This document shows positions 12,001 to 18,300 of a stretch of DNA of 64,000 nucleotides, piece after piece; the first letter of the stretch is position 1; each line of letters opens with the position of its first letter. Source of the stretch: VBOC01 sp964512655 (GTDB lineage Bacteria > Bacteroidota > Ignavibacteria > UBA10030 > SZUA-254); NCBI GenBank assembly GCA_964512655.1, contig CAZEJT010000002.1, positions 62,001 through 126,000 on the forward strand, read 5' to 3'. A program made the position numbers and the translations under genes. Below the pieces are notes generated by a model. It searched no databases. It was not told the origin of the DNA and saw nothing but the letters and a program-made list of their open reading frames with translations.

Positions 12001-14202
12001 AATGGTGGGATTTGCGTTCGAGTATTGGATCGTGCTGCCGGCATTGAGAGTCCGGGTTTCAAAACTCGTGTAGCTCCCGGCAAACGTTGAGGCGCTGACG
12101 AGCAACGTTCCGGTGACGCTCAGGGTATTTGTTCCGCTTCCCGTAAACAAGACGCCGCCCGGATTCAGAGTGCCCGAGGTCACCGTCAGATTTCCGTTAA
12201 TGGTAACTCCCGTAGTGCTTCCCCCGATCGTAAGGGTCTGGCCACTCTTGTCGACCGTTAGATTGTTATACGTCTTGGTTACCGTGGTACCGTTGATTGC
12301 CTGACCTCCGGTCGTGCTGTTAAAAGTGACCGTACCTGTGCCGGGTGAAAATGTGCCGCCATTATTGGTCCAATCTCCCGAGACATTGACGTTCGTACCC
12401 CCCGTGAACGTACCGGCTGTCAAGGTCACAGTCCCGTTCACGTTCAGTGTCGCAGGAGCCGTAAAACTGCCCGATGTTAAGGTGAGATTATTGACTGTGA
12501 GTGTGGTAGTACTGCCGCCGACACTCAGCGTACCGGCTGATTTGTTGACCGTAAGATTGTTGAATGTCTGACTCGCTGCTGTTCCGTTGATTGACTGGGC
12601 GCCGGATCCGCTAAAGGTGATGGTGCCTGTACCCTGCGTGAACGTTCCACCGTTGTTTGTCCAATCTCCCGTAATTGTGTGACTAAAGCTGCTGGCACTA
12701 AACGTGGCGCCGCTTCCCAGCACCACACTCGCAAAGTTCATCACAGCACCCGCAGTCGCCGTCGCGGTGCCCGAGGTCGTGAACGTGCCGGCAATCGTCA
12801 TAGTCGTCCCGGGCAACGTCTTCGTCCCGCTTCCTCCGAGGGTGAGATTGCCGTACGATTCATTAGATACCGTTTGGGCCGTGCCACTATAACTGATGGT
12901 ACTCGATGCACCAAACGTGTGAGTTGAATAGTTTGATGGCATCCCGTTCGTCCCGCCAATACTTAATGTCGCGCCATTGGCGACTGTCAGCGTCCCGCCG
13001 GATGTTGTGCGGTTCGCCGTGTTGGACCCAAGATCGAGTGTGCCTGCCGAAACGTTGAGGTCCTCGGCTATCGTCAGATTTCCCCCCGCAGTTTTCGTTC
13101 CCGCACCGGAAATCTTCAATATTCTGTACGATGGAGTCTGCGATACCGTCTGTGCTGCACTCGAGGCATATTCGACGGTCATGCCGGCGGAAATGTTGAT
13201 CGTCGAAAACCCCGGAAAGGTTGTGGCTGTCGCTCCGCCAAGCGTAAAGGTCCCCGATGTGAGATTGAGTGTCCCTGATGACGTAATCTGATTACCTGCA
13301 TCACTGAAGATACTGTTACCCGTCACGTCACCGATTGTCATTGTCGTTACCGTTGAAGCTCCCGACAGGCTGACACCCGCAGTGTTGTTACTTTTCAGAA
13401 TATTGTAAGTCTCCCCCGAAATAGTCTGGGCGGAAGTCCCGTAACAATTGACTGTACTGCCTGTTCCTGCCGTGAATTGTCCATCGGTATTTCTCGAAAA
13501 TGTCCCTTTGAGTTTGAGAGTACTGGCGAGGTTGGATCCGTTACTCAGATCAAGGCGGGCCGTGTTGCTATTGCCGCCAATTCCTAATGCTAGCGTGCCG
13601 CCCACATCGAGAATACCGGAGGCACTCGTCATGACGATAGCGCTGATCCTGTTATTGTTGTTACTGCCGTTTACAGACACACTCCCGGTTACAGTCAGAG
13701 TAAATGCTCCAATGCTCAGTTGATTTGTACCATTAGCCGCGGGCGCATTCAGGGTCAAGGTTGCGCACGTTGCTGTCGCATCGAGGGTAACAGTTACGGC
13801 GTTAGAGACCGTGTTACCGCTGATCACGACGTCATCTGTAGATACGGGCACGGCTTCCTTCCCGTATGCGGCGGGTCCCAGGCCGCCGTTATTCGCCGTC
13901 AACGTTAAATGGGTGTTGTCAGTGATGGTACTGACTGTGCCGATGACTGTCCCGCTCCCATCGGTGAATGCAATCACGTCGCCGTTAACGAGTTCCGTTG
14001 TGAACGATGTGCCCGTACCCGTAACTTTGTCGGCGTTACCGCCCATCCCAGTCGAAACCGTACCCGTCAATGTTTTGACCCACGTCGAGGCGGTATTCCA
14101 GTTACCCGTAGCACGGGAAGTCACGGTCCCAGCACTGACGATCGCAGCCGGACCGAGAATGATCAGAGTTGCGAGAACCAAAAACCGGTTACAGTATTTC
14201 AT
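1..14202 (-). CDS. Giant secreted SprB-like repeat surface protein (3' end beyond the window)
   Basis: The frame is open from an ATG at 14202 to base 1 in every line I checked, giving at least 4734 residues with the C-terminus outside the window. The start has an AGGGA box about 6 bases upstream and a signal peptide of about 24 residues (basic start, hydrophobic core, AIVSA cleavage region). Domains in order: a GNWNTASTW segment near residue 32; beta-strand/beta-helix-like repeats to about residue 1800; a beta-sandwich-like linker (about 1800-1960); about 33 SprB-like units (about 1960-4390); one Ig-like domain with an ADAGSYDV motif (about 4390-4475); a Big_3-like Ig domain (about 4476-4575); and two InlB-B-like repeats starting ITASAG. 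SprB repeats are known from gliding and adhesion proteins exported by T9SS. Export here by T9SS is inference, because the sorting domain would lie off the window. A role in adhesion is likely but unproven. Confidence 0.85.
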   Translation of the reverse strand, partial: MKYCNRFLVLATLIILGPAAIVSAGTVTSRATGNWNTASTWVKTLTGTVSTGMGGNADKVTGTGTSFTTELVNGDVIAFTDGSGTVIGTVSTITDNTHLTLTANNGGLGPAAYGKEAVPVSTDDVVISGNTVSNAVTVTLDATATCATLTLNAPAANGTNQLSIGAFTLTVTGSVSVNGSNNNNRISAIVMTSASGILDVGGTLALGIGGNSNTARLDLSNGSNLASTLKLKGTFSRNTDGQFTAGTGSTVNCYGTSAQTISGETYNILKSNNTAGVSLSGASTVTTMTIGDVTGNSIFSDAGNQITSSGTLNLTSGTFTLGGATATTFPGFSTINISAGMTVEYASSAAQTVSQTPSYRILKISGAGTKTAGGNLTIAEDLNVSAGTLDLGSNTANRTTSGGTLTVANGATLSIGGTNGMPSNYSTHTFGASSTISYSGTAQTVSNESYGNLTLGGSGTKTLPGTTMTIAGTFTTSGTATATAGAVMNFASVVLGSGATFSASSFSHTITGDWTNNGGTFTQGTGTITFSGSGAQSINGTAASQTFNNLTVNKSAGTLSVGGSTTTLTVNNLTLTSGSFTAPATLNVNGTVTLTAGTFTGGTNVNVSGDWTNNGGTFSPGTGTVTFNSTTGGQAINGTTVTKTYNNLTVDKSGQTLTIGGSTTGVTINGNLTVTSGTLNPGGVLFTGSGTNTLSVTGTLLVSASTFAGSYTSFETRTLNAGSTIQYSNANPTIDAGLTYQKLTFSGTGTAGASGTPLTMQDNLSNTGGGALNFGANDVTFSGTVSAPSVAGFTTTGTVSMTKTSGTATFAGNVTGGALTLNGSGGTLNLGSGLTHTISGTVTFTNGTLDASSSTLNVGNGWTHTAGTFTASTSSVVLNGSNNTQTLTGTNVFNNLRINHSGTGSVTASGSTLTVSSLLEVQSGTFTSSSTYQDVQIDAGGTLASDGGTITVNGNWTNNGGTFTPSTGTVTFASTAAGQTINGTSTSQTFNNLTVNKSGQTLNIGGSTTGVTVNGNLTVTAGSLNPSGALFTGSGVSNTLSVTGTLIVDASTFTGSYTGFETRTINAGSTIQYSNANPTIDAGLTYQNLTFSGTGSAGLSASPLTLQGNLSNTGGGTLNFGANDVTVSGTVASPSIAGFTTTGTLTSTKTSGTATLQGNTSAGALTLNGAGGTLSLGSSLSHTVSGNVTLTAGTLAGGSSTINVGGNWSGAATFTANTSTVNFNAAGSQSITSAATTFNNLTISGSGTKTLGANTIVTSALTVNASPTLSTSTFTLDQRGNVTLNGTLSGSGQISLTTTNGATIDGSGSVTNSSGLSITADKTIASTASLTVAGTIALSNNTVVTNNGTFTSTGSGGITGGNNGSTWTNGSNSTLNVAGPLMATGVLNASASSNTINYNGTVAQTATLPSSSTYVTLKSNNTAGVTIAAATTVTNLAVGDATTNSVFNDGAFQLTGNAAGTLTVGSGSTLNLGLTGSATATTFPTSFTSGNTALNSSSTVNYRANAAQTVSTTPTYGNLTLSTGATAVSKTPASGTLNVAGAMTISSSVTYAGNTNNPALNLGSDLSNNGTFTQGTGLVTLNGTASQAIGGSSTTQFGNLTNSNTAAAVSVSTNINVSGTLNMNGAATVLNPAAGVVINSSAAAGTISGSGTLKVTRTAATADYSNQYKFTTNTLSSMTVDYAGSGDQTVNAFTYGALKTSGSGTKTLGGTITVNGGLTIGSGTTLSAGSNTINLAGNWTNSGTFTTGTSTLNMNGGSAQTMSGSTFNNLTINNTSGVTILTDETVNGTLTFTNGKITTGSNNVIIGSSGSVTGATSGKYVLGNARKVFATGAESFSFPIGDASNYTPVQVDFANVTGSGNVTANTTGTEHPNISTSGLDANKTVNRYWTVTNSGTGFSTYNATFTFVAGDLDGGANTANFVVKKFDSPNWSSPATGTRTSTSTQATGMTSFSDFAIGEGCNLSVSVNNAEVCSGSSATLTATPSGASGSVTYSWSTGATTSTISTSTAGAYSVTATDASNCMGSASGTLTVDANPTVSVGAVEVCSGSSGTLTATASGGTGSKTFAWSTGATTSTISTSSAGTYSVTVTDTKGCTGSGSGTLTVNSNPTVSVNNAEVCSGNSATLTATPSGGTGSKTFAWSTGATTSTISTSSAGTYSVTVTDTKGCTGSGSGTVTVDPNPTVSVNSPEACSGSSATLTATASGGTGSVTYAWSTGATTSTISTSSAGTYSVTVTDTKGCTGSGSGTLTVNSNPTVSVADVEACTSALPATLTASASGGTGSKTFAWSTGATTSTISTSSAGTYSVTVTDTKGCTGSGSGSLTVHPNPTVSVNNDEVCSGNSATLTATPSGGTGSVTYDWSTGATTSTISTSTAGTYSVTVTDTKGCTGSGSGTVTVDPNPTVSVNSPEACSGNSATLTATASGGTGSVTYAWSTGATTSTISTSSGGTYSVTVTDTKGCTGSGSGTLTVNSNPTVSVADVEACTSALPATLTASASGGTGSKTFVWSTGATTSTISTSSAGTYSVTVTDTKGCTGSGSGSLTVHPNPTVSVNDAEVCSGNSATLTVTPSGGTGSVTYDWSTGATTSTISTSTAGTYSVTVTDTKGCTGTGSGTLTVHPNPTVSVNSPEVCSGNSATLTATASGGTGSVTYDWSTGATTSTISTGMAGTYSVTVTDTKGCTGSGAGTLTVHSNPTVSVGDVEACTSALPATLTATPSGGTGSKTFAWSTGATTSTISTSSAGTYSATVTDTKGCTGSGSGSLTVHPNPTVSVNNDEVCSGNSATLTATPSGGTGSVTYDWSTGATTSTISTSTAGTYSVTVTDTKGCTGAGSGTVTVDPNPSVTVGDQQVCASALPATLVASASGGTGSVTYAWSTGTTTSTISTGAAGTYSVTVTDTKGCTGSGSGTLTIDPNPSVSVANVEACTSALPAALTASASGGTGSKTYEWSTGATTSTISSSTAGTYSVTVTDTKGCTGSGSGSLTVNPNPTVSVNDAEVCSGNSATLTATPSGGTGAVTYDWSTGATTSTISTNTAGTYSVTVTDTKGCTGTGSGTLTVHPNPTVSVNSPEVCSGNSATLTATASGGTGSVTYDWSTGATTSTISTGTAGTYSVTVTDTKGCTGSGAGTLTVHSNPTVSVGDVEACTSALPATLTATPSGGTGAVTYDWSTGATTSTISTSTAGTYSVTVTDTKGCTGSGSGTLTIHPNPTVSVGDVQSCSSALPATLTATPSGGTGAVTYDWSTGATTSTISTSTAGTYSVTVTDTKGCTGSGSGTLTVDPNPTVSVGNVTSCSSSLPATLTATPSGGTGAVTYDWSTGATTSTISTSTAGMYSVTVTDTKGCTGTGSGTLTVDPNPTVSVGNVETCTSALPATLTATPSGGTGAVTYDWSTGATTSTISTSTAGTYSVTVTDTKGCTGSGSGTLTVHPNPTVSVGDVQSCLSALPATLTATPSGGTGAVTYDWSTGATTSTISTSTGGSYSVTVTDTKGCTGSGSGTLSVDPNPTVSVGNVESCSSALPTTLTATPSGGTGAVTYAWSTGATTSTISTSTAGTYSVTVTDTKGCTGSGAGTLTVDPNPSVSVGNAESCSSALPASLTATPSGGTGAVSYAWSTGATSSTISTSTGGTYSVTVTDTKGCTGSGSGTLTVHPNPTVSVNNSEACPGNPGTLTATPSGGTGAVTYAWSTGATTSTISVSTSGTYSVTVTDTKGCTGSGSGTFTANAGVGVSVNNAEVCSGNSATFTATATGGTGAITFAWSTGATTSTISTGTAGTYSVTATDSKGCSGSGSGTLTVDPNPTVSVGNVEACTSALPATLTATASGGTGSITYAWSTAATTSTISTSTAGTYSVTVTDTKGCTHSASGTLTVDPNPTVSVGNVEVCASATPATLTATPSGGTGSSTFAWSTGATTSTISASTSGTYSVTVADTKGCTGSGAGTLTVDPNPTVSVGNVEACTTSLPATLTATPSGGTGSKTFAWSTGATTSTISTSTAGTYSVTVTDTKGCTGTGAGTLTVNPSLTVSVGNVQACASALPATLTATASGGTGSSTFAWSTGATTSTISTSTGGTYSVTVTDTKGCTGSASGTLTVNPNPTVSVGNVEACTTSLPATLTATPSGGTGSKTFAWSTGATTSTIGTSTAGTYSVTVTDTKGCTGSGSGTLTVDPNPTVSVGNVEICASAVPATLTGTPSGGTGSSTFAWSTGATTSTISTSAAGAYSVTVTDTKGCTGSGSGTLTLDPNPTVSVGNVAVCQSATPGVLTATPSGGTGSKTFAWSTGATTSTISSSVSGSFSVTVTDTKGCTGSGSGTLTVNPNPTVSVANVEQCANTLPATLTATPAGGTGSKTFAWSTGATTSTIGVSTAGAYSVTVTDTKGCAGTGSGTLTVDSLPAISSNPSSHSVTSGGTTSFTVVASGKNITYQWRKGGINLSNGGNISGALTAILTIDPATAADAGSYDVVVSGTCPPPATSTAATLTVNKIPTTGALTTAPNPSTFGQSVTFADTVKPGVNAGKVYFKVDGTVVDSANVNGSGLATLSTSTLSIGSHAVSARYGGTANFDTSTSNTVSQVVKPDTFTITASAGPHGTINPSGSVKAARGSNKSFSMTPSGGYHVDSVFVDGSFVDSTTSYTFVNVAANHTISVKFAQSTYTITASAGSNGTITPSGAIVVNSGANQPFAITGNTGYRVLDVLVDGGSVGAVTMYQFTNVTADHTISATFEVSPAYAVQYRSFG
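1030..8330 (-). repeat. Tandem array of about 33 SprB-like protein repeats (219-225 bp each)
   Basis: Within the giant gene, a unit of about 73-74 codons recurs with boundaries near 1102, 1321, 1543, 1768, 1990 and so on to 8170. Each unit carries the GTYSVTVTD strand, a KGC motif, a TLTVNP strand, a second Cys about 27 residues after the first, then SATLTAT, GGTGS and WSTGATTSTIS. The paired cysteines in every unit suggest a disulfide within or between units (inference). The opposite strand shows long shadow ORFs with the same period, which are not genes. Confidence 0.9.
4650..7290 (-). repeat. Higher-order duplication: six-unit blocks 1320 bp apart
   Basis: Sequence from about 4650-5970 reappears 1320 bp further on (about 5970-7290). 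Lines 5761-5880 and 7081-7200 are identical over 120 bases, and similar pairs occur at 4747/6067 and 4999/6319. This equals six repeat units (440 codons) and keeps the frame. A further three-unit echo (660 bp) links about 6640-6800 with about 7301-7460. Confidence 0.8.
10480..12380 (-). repeat. Internal direct duplication in the beta-strand-repeat region, offset about 1038 bp
   Basis: About 860 bases at 10480-11340 match 11510-12380 in order, with an offset near 1038 bp (346 codons, in frame). Matching landmarks include the stretch beginning near 11044 against 12082, and the segment around 10840 against 11870. The copies are diverged (many third-position changes), so this duplication looks older than the SprB-unit block duplication. 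Confidence 0.75.
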
Positions 14203-14257
14203 GATTTTTCCCTGACGATGGATGTTGAGGTTCTTTGGCCCCGTGGAACAGCATTCA

Positions 14258-14501
14258 TCAGCCAAATTGATTGTTGTCCGGATCATTGCCGGCAAAATAG
14301 TTAAGGGTAAAGGATTTTGCGGTCCCGTTAGTGCCAGCAGTGGTTCCGGGGGAGGGGGGACTCGGACCCGCGCCGCGTTGTACTGCTCTTCCAGATCCCG
14401 GCTGTTGTCGCGGTACAAACGGTCGCCACTGCAGGGTCAGCCGCTAGAAAGAGAAGGGTGTTTAGAACTGCGAAATAGAAGAAAAAGGTCGCCTTCCTCA
14501 T
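14258..14501 (-). pseudogene. Short secreted ORF, apparently broken by one frameshift
   Basis: An ATG at 14501, with a GAAGGG box upstream, opens a frame that starts like an exported protein: MRKATFFFYF, a hydrophobic core, then an AVATV cleavage-like region followed by CTATTAGIWKSS. The frame stops at 14328 as a 57-residue peptide. A one-base shift instead continues as GTTAGTNGTAKSFTLNYF and ends at 14258. The CTATTAG.W start resembles the N-termini of bacterial surface repeat proteins such as the neighbour at 14202. It could be a relic of a paralogue, an assembly error, or a genuine short secreted peptide. Confidence 0.3.
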
Positions 14502-14656
14502 CGTCGCCCTTCGGTTAAGATAGGTGCACCAATCCCTTAAGTCCGAAAACGCTCGTCTTCGGAATCTCAGCATGTGCATAGGAGAAATGACGCCGAATGT
14601 AGCTGCCCGCCGGCGTTCGAGGGAAGGAACGCAAGGTCAAAAACAATGACCAAACA

Positions 14657-14685
14657 AGTTTACCGAAAACCGTAGCTAAAATCAA
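14657..14685 (-). promoter_or_regulatory. Predicted promoter for the surface-protein transcript
   Basis: On the minus strand TTGATT (14680-14685) is followed after 17 bases by TAAACT (14657-14662). It lies upstream of the short secreted ORF and of the giant gene, with no other strong candidate in the 700-base gap. It sits directly downstream of the hairpin at 14688-14730. Confidence 0.4.
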
Positions 14686-14687
14686 TA

Positions 14688-14730
14688 CCCCTCTCAATTA
14701 TATTGGGGAAAGCATACCAATATAGAGGGG
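14688..14730. promoter_or_regulatory. Bulged inverted repeat next to the predicted promoter
   Basis: Arms of 7+7 bases pair perfectly: CCCCTCT (14688-14694) with AGAGGGG (14724-14730), and ATATTGG (14700-14706) with CCAATAT (14717-14723). A 5-base bulge (CAATT) lies on the left arm and a 10-base loop at the tip. No T-run follows on either strand, so an operator or RNA element is more likely than a terminator. The rest of the gap, 14731-14911, shows nothing I can name. Confidence 0.45.
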
Positions 14731-14911
14731 AAACCTCAATAGCGCTATGATGAATATCACGCGGATTGGGGGATCGGTGTGGCCCAAATAAGTAGAATTC
14801 AGCCAAAGGAAGAGAATTTGCGCGCCGACTGGGTAAAACGCTTGGGACGAGGATGACGAGGAACGGCGAAGCGTACCCCGAGGTGGTGGGGGCGGCTGCC
14901 TCCCGGTTACG

Positions 14912-15235
14912 CTAATTCAAGTGGGGGGTGACTTTCTCCGTAAGATGCCGCTTAGGAACAGCGCCGACGATCTGTTCGACGACCTGGCCGCCTTTAAAGA
15001 TGAGGAGGGTCGGGATGCTTCTGATTCCATATTGCATTGCGGTGCGGGGATTTGCATCGACATCCATCTTCGCAACTTTGAGCTTCCCGTCATACTCTCC
15101 CGCGAGCTCCTCGACTATCGGAGCGATCATTTTGCAAGGACCGCACCAAATCGCCCAAAAATCGACGAGGACTGGCTTGTCGGAACTTAGTACTTCGGCC
15201 TGGAAGTTGGAGTCGTCAACAGCTAACGGTTTCAT
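14912..15235 (-). CDS. trxA: Thioredoxin
   Basis: A 107-residue protein of normal thioredoxin length. The redox motif WCGPCK is at residues 30-35 within the canonical WAxWCGPC context, and the cis-proline segment is present as RSIPTL. It reduces protein disulfides in the cytoplasm and is recycled by thioredoxin reductase, which is not in this window. A TATATT box lies upstream in the gap to dnaE but its -35 partner is poor. The gene stands alone between the terminator downstream of dnaE and the surface-protein leader. Confidence 0.97.
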   Translation of the reverse strand: MKPLAVDDSNFQAEVLSSDKPVLVDFWAIWCGPCKMIAPIVEELAGEYDGKLKVAKMDVDANPRTAMQYGIRSIPTLLIFKGGQVVEQIVGAVPKRHLTEKVTPHLN

Positions 15236-15305
15236 CTTTTATTCTCAAATTCGGATGGTAAGTACTCTCGGTGGTATCAGATAGAATATAGAAAAAATTT
15301 CGTTC

Positions 15306-15339
15306 AAAAGGAAAAGAGCGCGCCGGCTTAAGCCGGCGC
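15306..15339 (-). terminator. Rho-independent-type terminator downstream of dnaE, built from a REP-like palindrome
   Basis: A perfect 20-base palindrome, GCGCCGGCTT followed by AAGCCGGCGC (15320-15339), lies 27 bases past the dnaE stop. On the minus strand it is followed by a T-rich tract (CTCTTTTCCTTTT). Read on the minus strand it is preceded by GTAG, so it is also a member of the dispersed REP family. Confidence 0.65.
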
Positions 15340-15366
15340 CTACTAATGAAATCTGGAAACGAATCC

Positions 15367-18300
15367 TTACGGCGCGATGCTCACACTGTTCGGGCCGAGT
15401 ATGCTCTCCACTTCCCCGAAAAAATCGTCGCTGGCAACGACGTTAAATTTCGTTGACTGGAGACGATGAGGAGCCTCATCGTGGGGAAGCTTTAGATCAA
15501 AGACAACCGGACATCTGCCAGGAAAACGTTCAGCCGCTTTCCGAAGATTTTGAATCGTCTCTTCCGTTACGCCCTCGCCCTGGATGGATACCACGACGCT
15601 CTTGGTAAACTTTTCACGGACAGTTTCCATCAGATAGACCTCGTTCACAATGATTCTGAGCGAATCGCCGCTTTGCTCCGCCTTGCCGGCAACGAGGACC
15701 AACGCTTCGGGGTGCAGGATGCTCTGGTATTGTCTGTAGGCGTCTGAGAATACGATACACTCCCCCTTTCCCGAGAAATCCTCAAGCGTTACGAACGCCA
15801 TCATGTTCCCCTTCTTATCAATTCTCTTTTTGATCGCGGCGACTACCCCGGCGGCGCGCACAGGCGTGCCGGATGAGACCGCGGAGGGATTCCCGAATCG
15901 GGCGGTCGCGAATGCGTTGATCTCGACCGTGAACTTGCTGAGCGGGTGGCCCGAGACGTAGAATCCGAGGACTGATTTCTCATGGGCGAGCTTCTCGGCC
16001 TCGCTCCAGGAGGAGGCGGCGGGGAGCGGAGGGAAGAGCTCCTTCTTCTGGACGGCCCCCGATCCCTCAAAGAGCGAAGATTGCCCTTTGGAGCTGTGGC
16101 TTTTCGAATTCTGGCCGAACTGGATCCCTTTTTCAACGCAGGTAAACAATCGCGCGCGGTTGGCGTCAATCTCGTCGAAGGCTCCGGCTTCGATCAGCGC
16201 TTCAAGGGTCTTCTTATTGACCAGACGAAGATCGACCCGCGCGCAGAAATCGAACAGGTTTTCGAACCTTCCTTCCTTCTCCCTCACCTCCATGATGTTT
16301 TCCACTGCGCTTACCCCGACGTTCTTGATTGCGCTCAGGCCGAAGCGCAGCCCCTTTGGTTTGACGACAAATTGTACGTCGCTTTCATTGACATCGGGCG
16401 GCAGAACGCGCAATTCCATCTTTCGGCATTCTTCGATCAGCTGAACCACGTAATCGGTGTCCCCGATTTCTGCTGACATCGCCGCAGCCATGTACTCGGC
16501 GGGATAGTGGGCCTTCAGGTATGCGGTCTGGTATGCAAGGACTGAATAGGCGACGCTGTGAGACTTATTGAAGCCATACGAGGCGAAGCGCTCGATCGTA
16601 TCGAATATTTCGGCGGATACCTTTCTCGTGAAGCCGCGGGCGACCGCTCCCTCGATGAACTCCTTCTTCTGCTTCGCCATGAGCTCTTTGTCCTTCTTGC
16701 CCATGGCGCGGCGCATCAAATCGGCTTTCGCCAGCGAGAATCCAGCGATCTCACTCGCGATCTTCATCACCTGTTCCTGGTAGACGATGACTCCGTATGT
16801 CTCTTTCAGGATCGGTTCGAGTTTCGGGTGGATATAATTGTTTTTTTGTGAGCCTTGCTTCCGCTTTATGAATTCCCCGATCATCTCCATCGGCCCGGGA
16901 CGGTAAAGGGCATTCATGGCAGTGAGATCGCTGATGGACCCGGGCTGCAGTTTCCGTAGCCAGTCCCTCATGCCGGACGATTCGAACTGGAACACGCCGG
17001 TGGTCTGGCCCTTTCCGAACACCTCGAATGTGCTCTGGTCGTCCTCGGGGATTGTGGCAAGGTCTATCTCGACACCGTGGCTCTCTTTGATGAGCCGGAT
17101 GGCGTTCTTCAGTATCGTGAGCGTCCGCAATCCGAGGAAGTCCATCTTGAGAAGACCCGCGTCCTCAAGATCGATCATGTTGTACTGCGTCATGAGATCG
17201 GTCTGGGGCGTCTTGTAGAGAGGGACGTAGTCCTGAAGGGGTCCCGGTGCGATCACGACTCCCGCGGCATGGGTCGATGCATTCCTGTTCATCCCCTCCA
17301 GGACAAGTGAAATCTTGACGAGCTCGCGGATCTTTTCGTCGCGGCTCTCATTCACCCATTTGAGATCGGGAATCGTGTTCAAGGCTTCGGCCAGAGGGGT
17401 TACCTTCCCCTGGAAGACAGGGATCTGCTTCGTGATCGATTCCGTGGTACTCAGGGGGACTCCGAGGACGCGGCCAACGTCCTTCAGAACTGCCCGGGAG
17501 GAAAGAGTTCCGAACGTGATGATCTGGGAAACTGATGCCTCTCCGTATTTCTCCTTCACATACTCGATAACCGCATCGCGGCCGTCGTCTGAAAAATCGA
17601 TGTCGATGTCGGGCATGCTGACGCGGTCAGGATTCAGAAACCTCTCAAAGAGAAGGTCATACTTCAGGGGGTCGATGTCGGTAATGCGCAGCGCGTACGA
17701 TACAAGGCTCCCCGCGGCGCTTCCACGGCCGGGCCCGACCATGACGCCCATCCGCCGGGCAGCCGATATGAAGTCATGGGTGATCAGGAAATATCCGGCA
17801 TACCCCATCCGGTTGATGACCCCCAGCTCATGGGCCATGCGGGAGCGCATCTCGGGAGTAACGCTCTTGTAGCGCTGTTCAATCCCCTCACTTGCGAGCC
17901 TCTCGAGATACCCCTCGAGGCCGGCCGCTCCGGCATCGGGCGGAATCGGGAAGTCGGGCATGTATGATCTCTCCGGCCCGACCGGGAAGTTCTCGATCTT
18001 TGCCTCGACCTCCAGTGTCGACTCGATTGCCTCGGGAAACTCCTTAAACAGCTCGCACATCTGGGCGGGCGATTTGAAGTAGATCTGGTCGGTCTGGTAT
18101 CTGAGCTGGTGGTAGTCGGTGGTTGCGGTCGCGCTCGCGTCGGGGATCATGAGCATCACGTTGTGCGCGATGGCGTGATCCTCCGCGATGTAGTGGATGT
18201 CGTTCGTGGCAATGAGCCGTATGCCGAGATCCTTGGCCAGAATCGGCATCCCCTCGAGGACCGGCTTTTCCTTGTCGAGGCCGTGGTTCTGGATCTCCAG

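Noticed and set aside
80..14215. Numerous plus-strand ORFs with repeated VAPVLQSYVTEPVPPLG-type translations
   Set aside because: They are antisense shadows of the SprB-like repeats and beta-strand repeats of the minus-strand giant gene, which is open throughout and has the start, ribosome site and recognisable domains.
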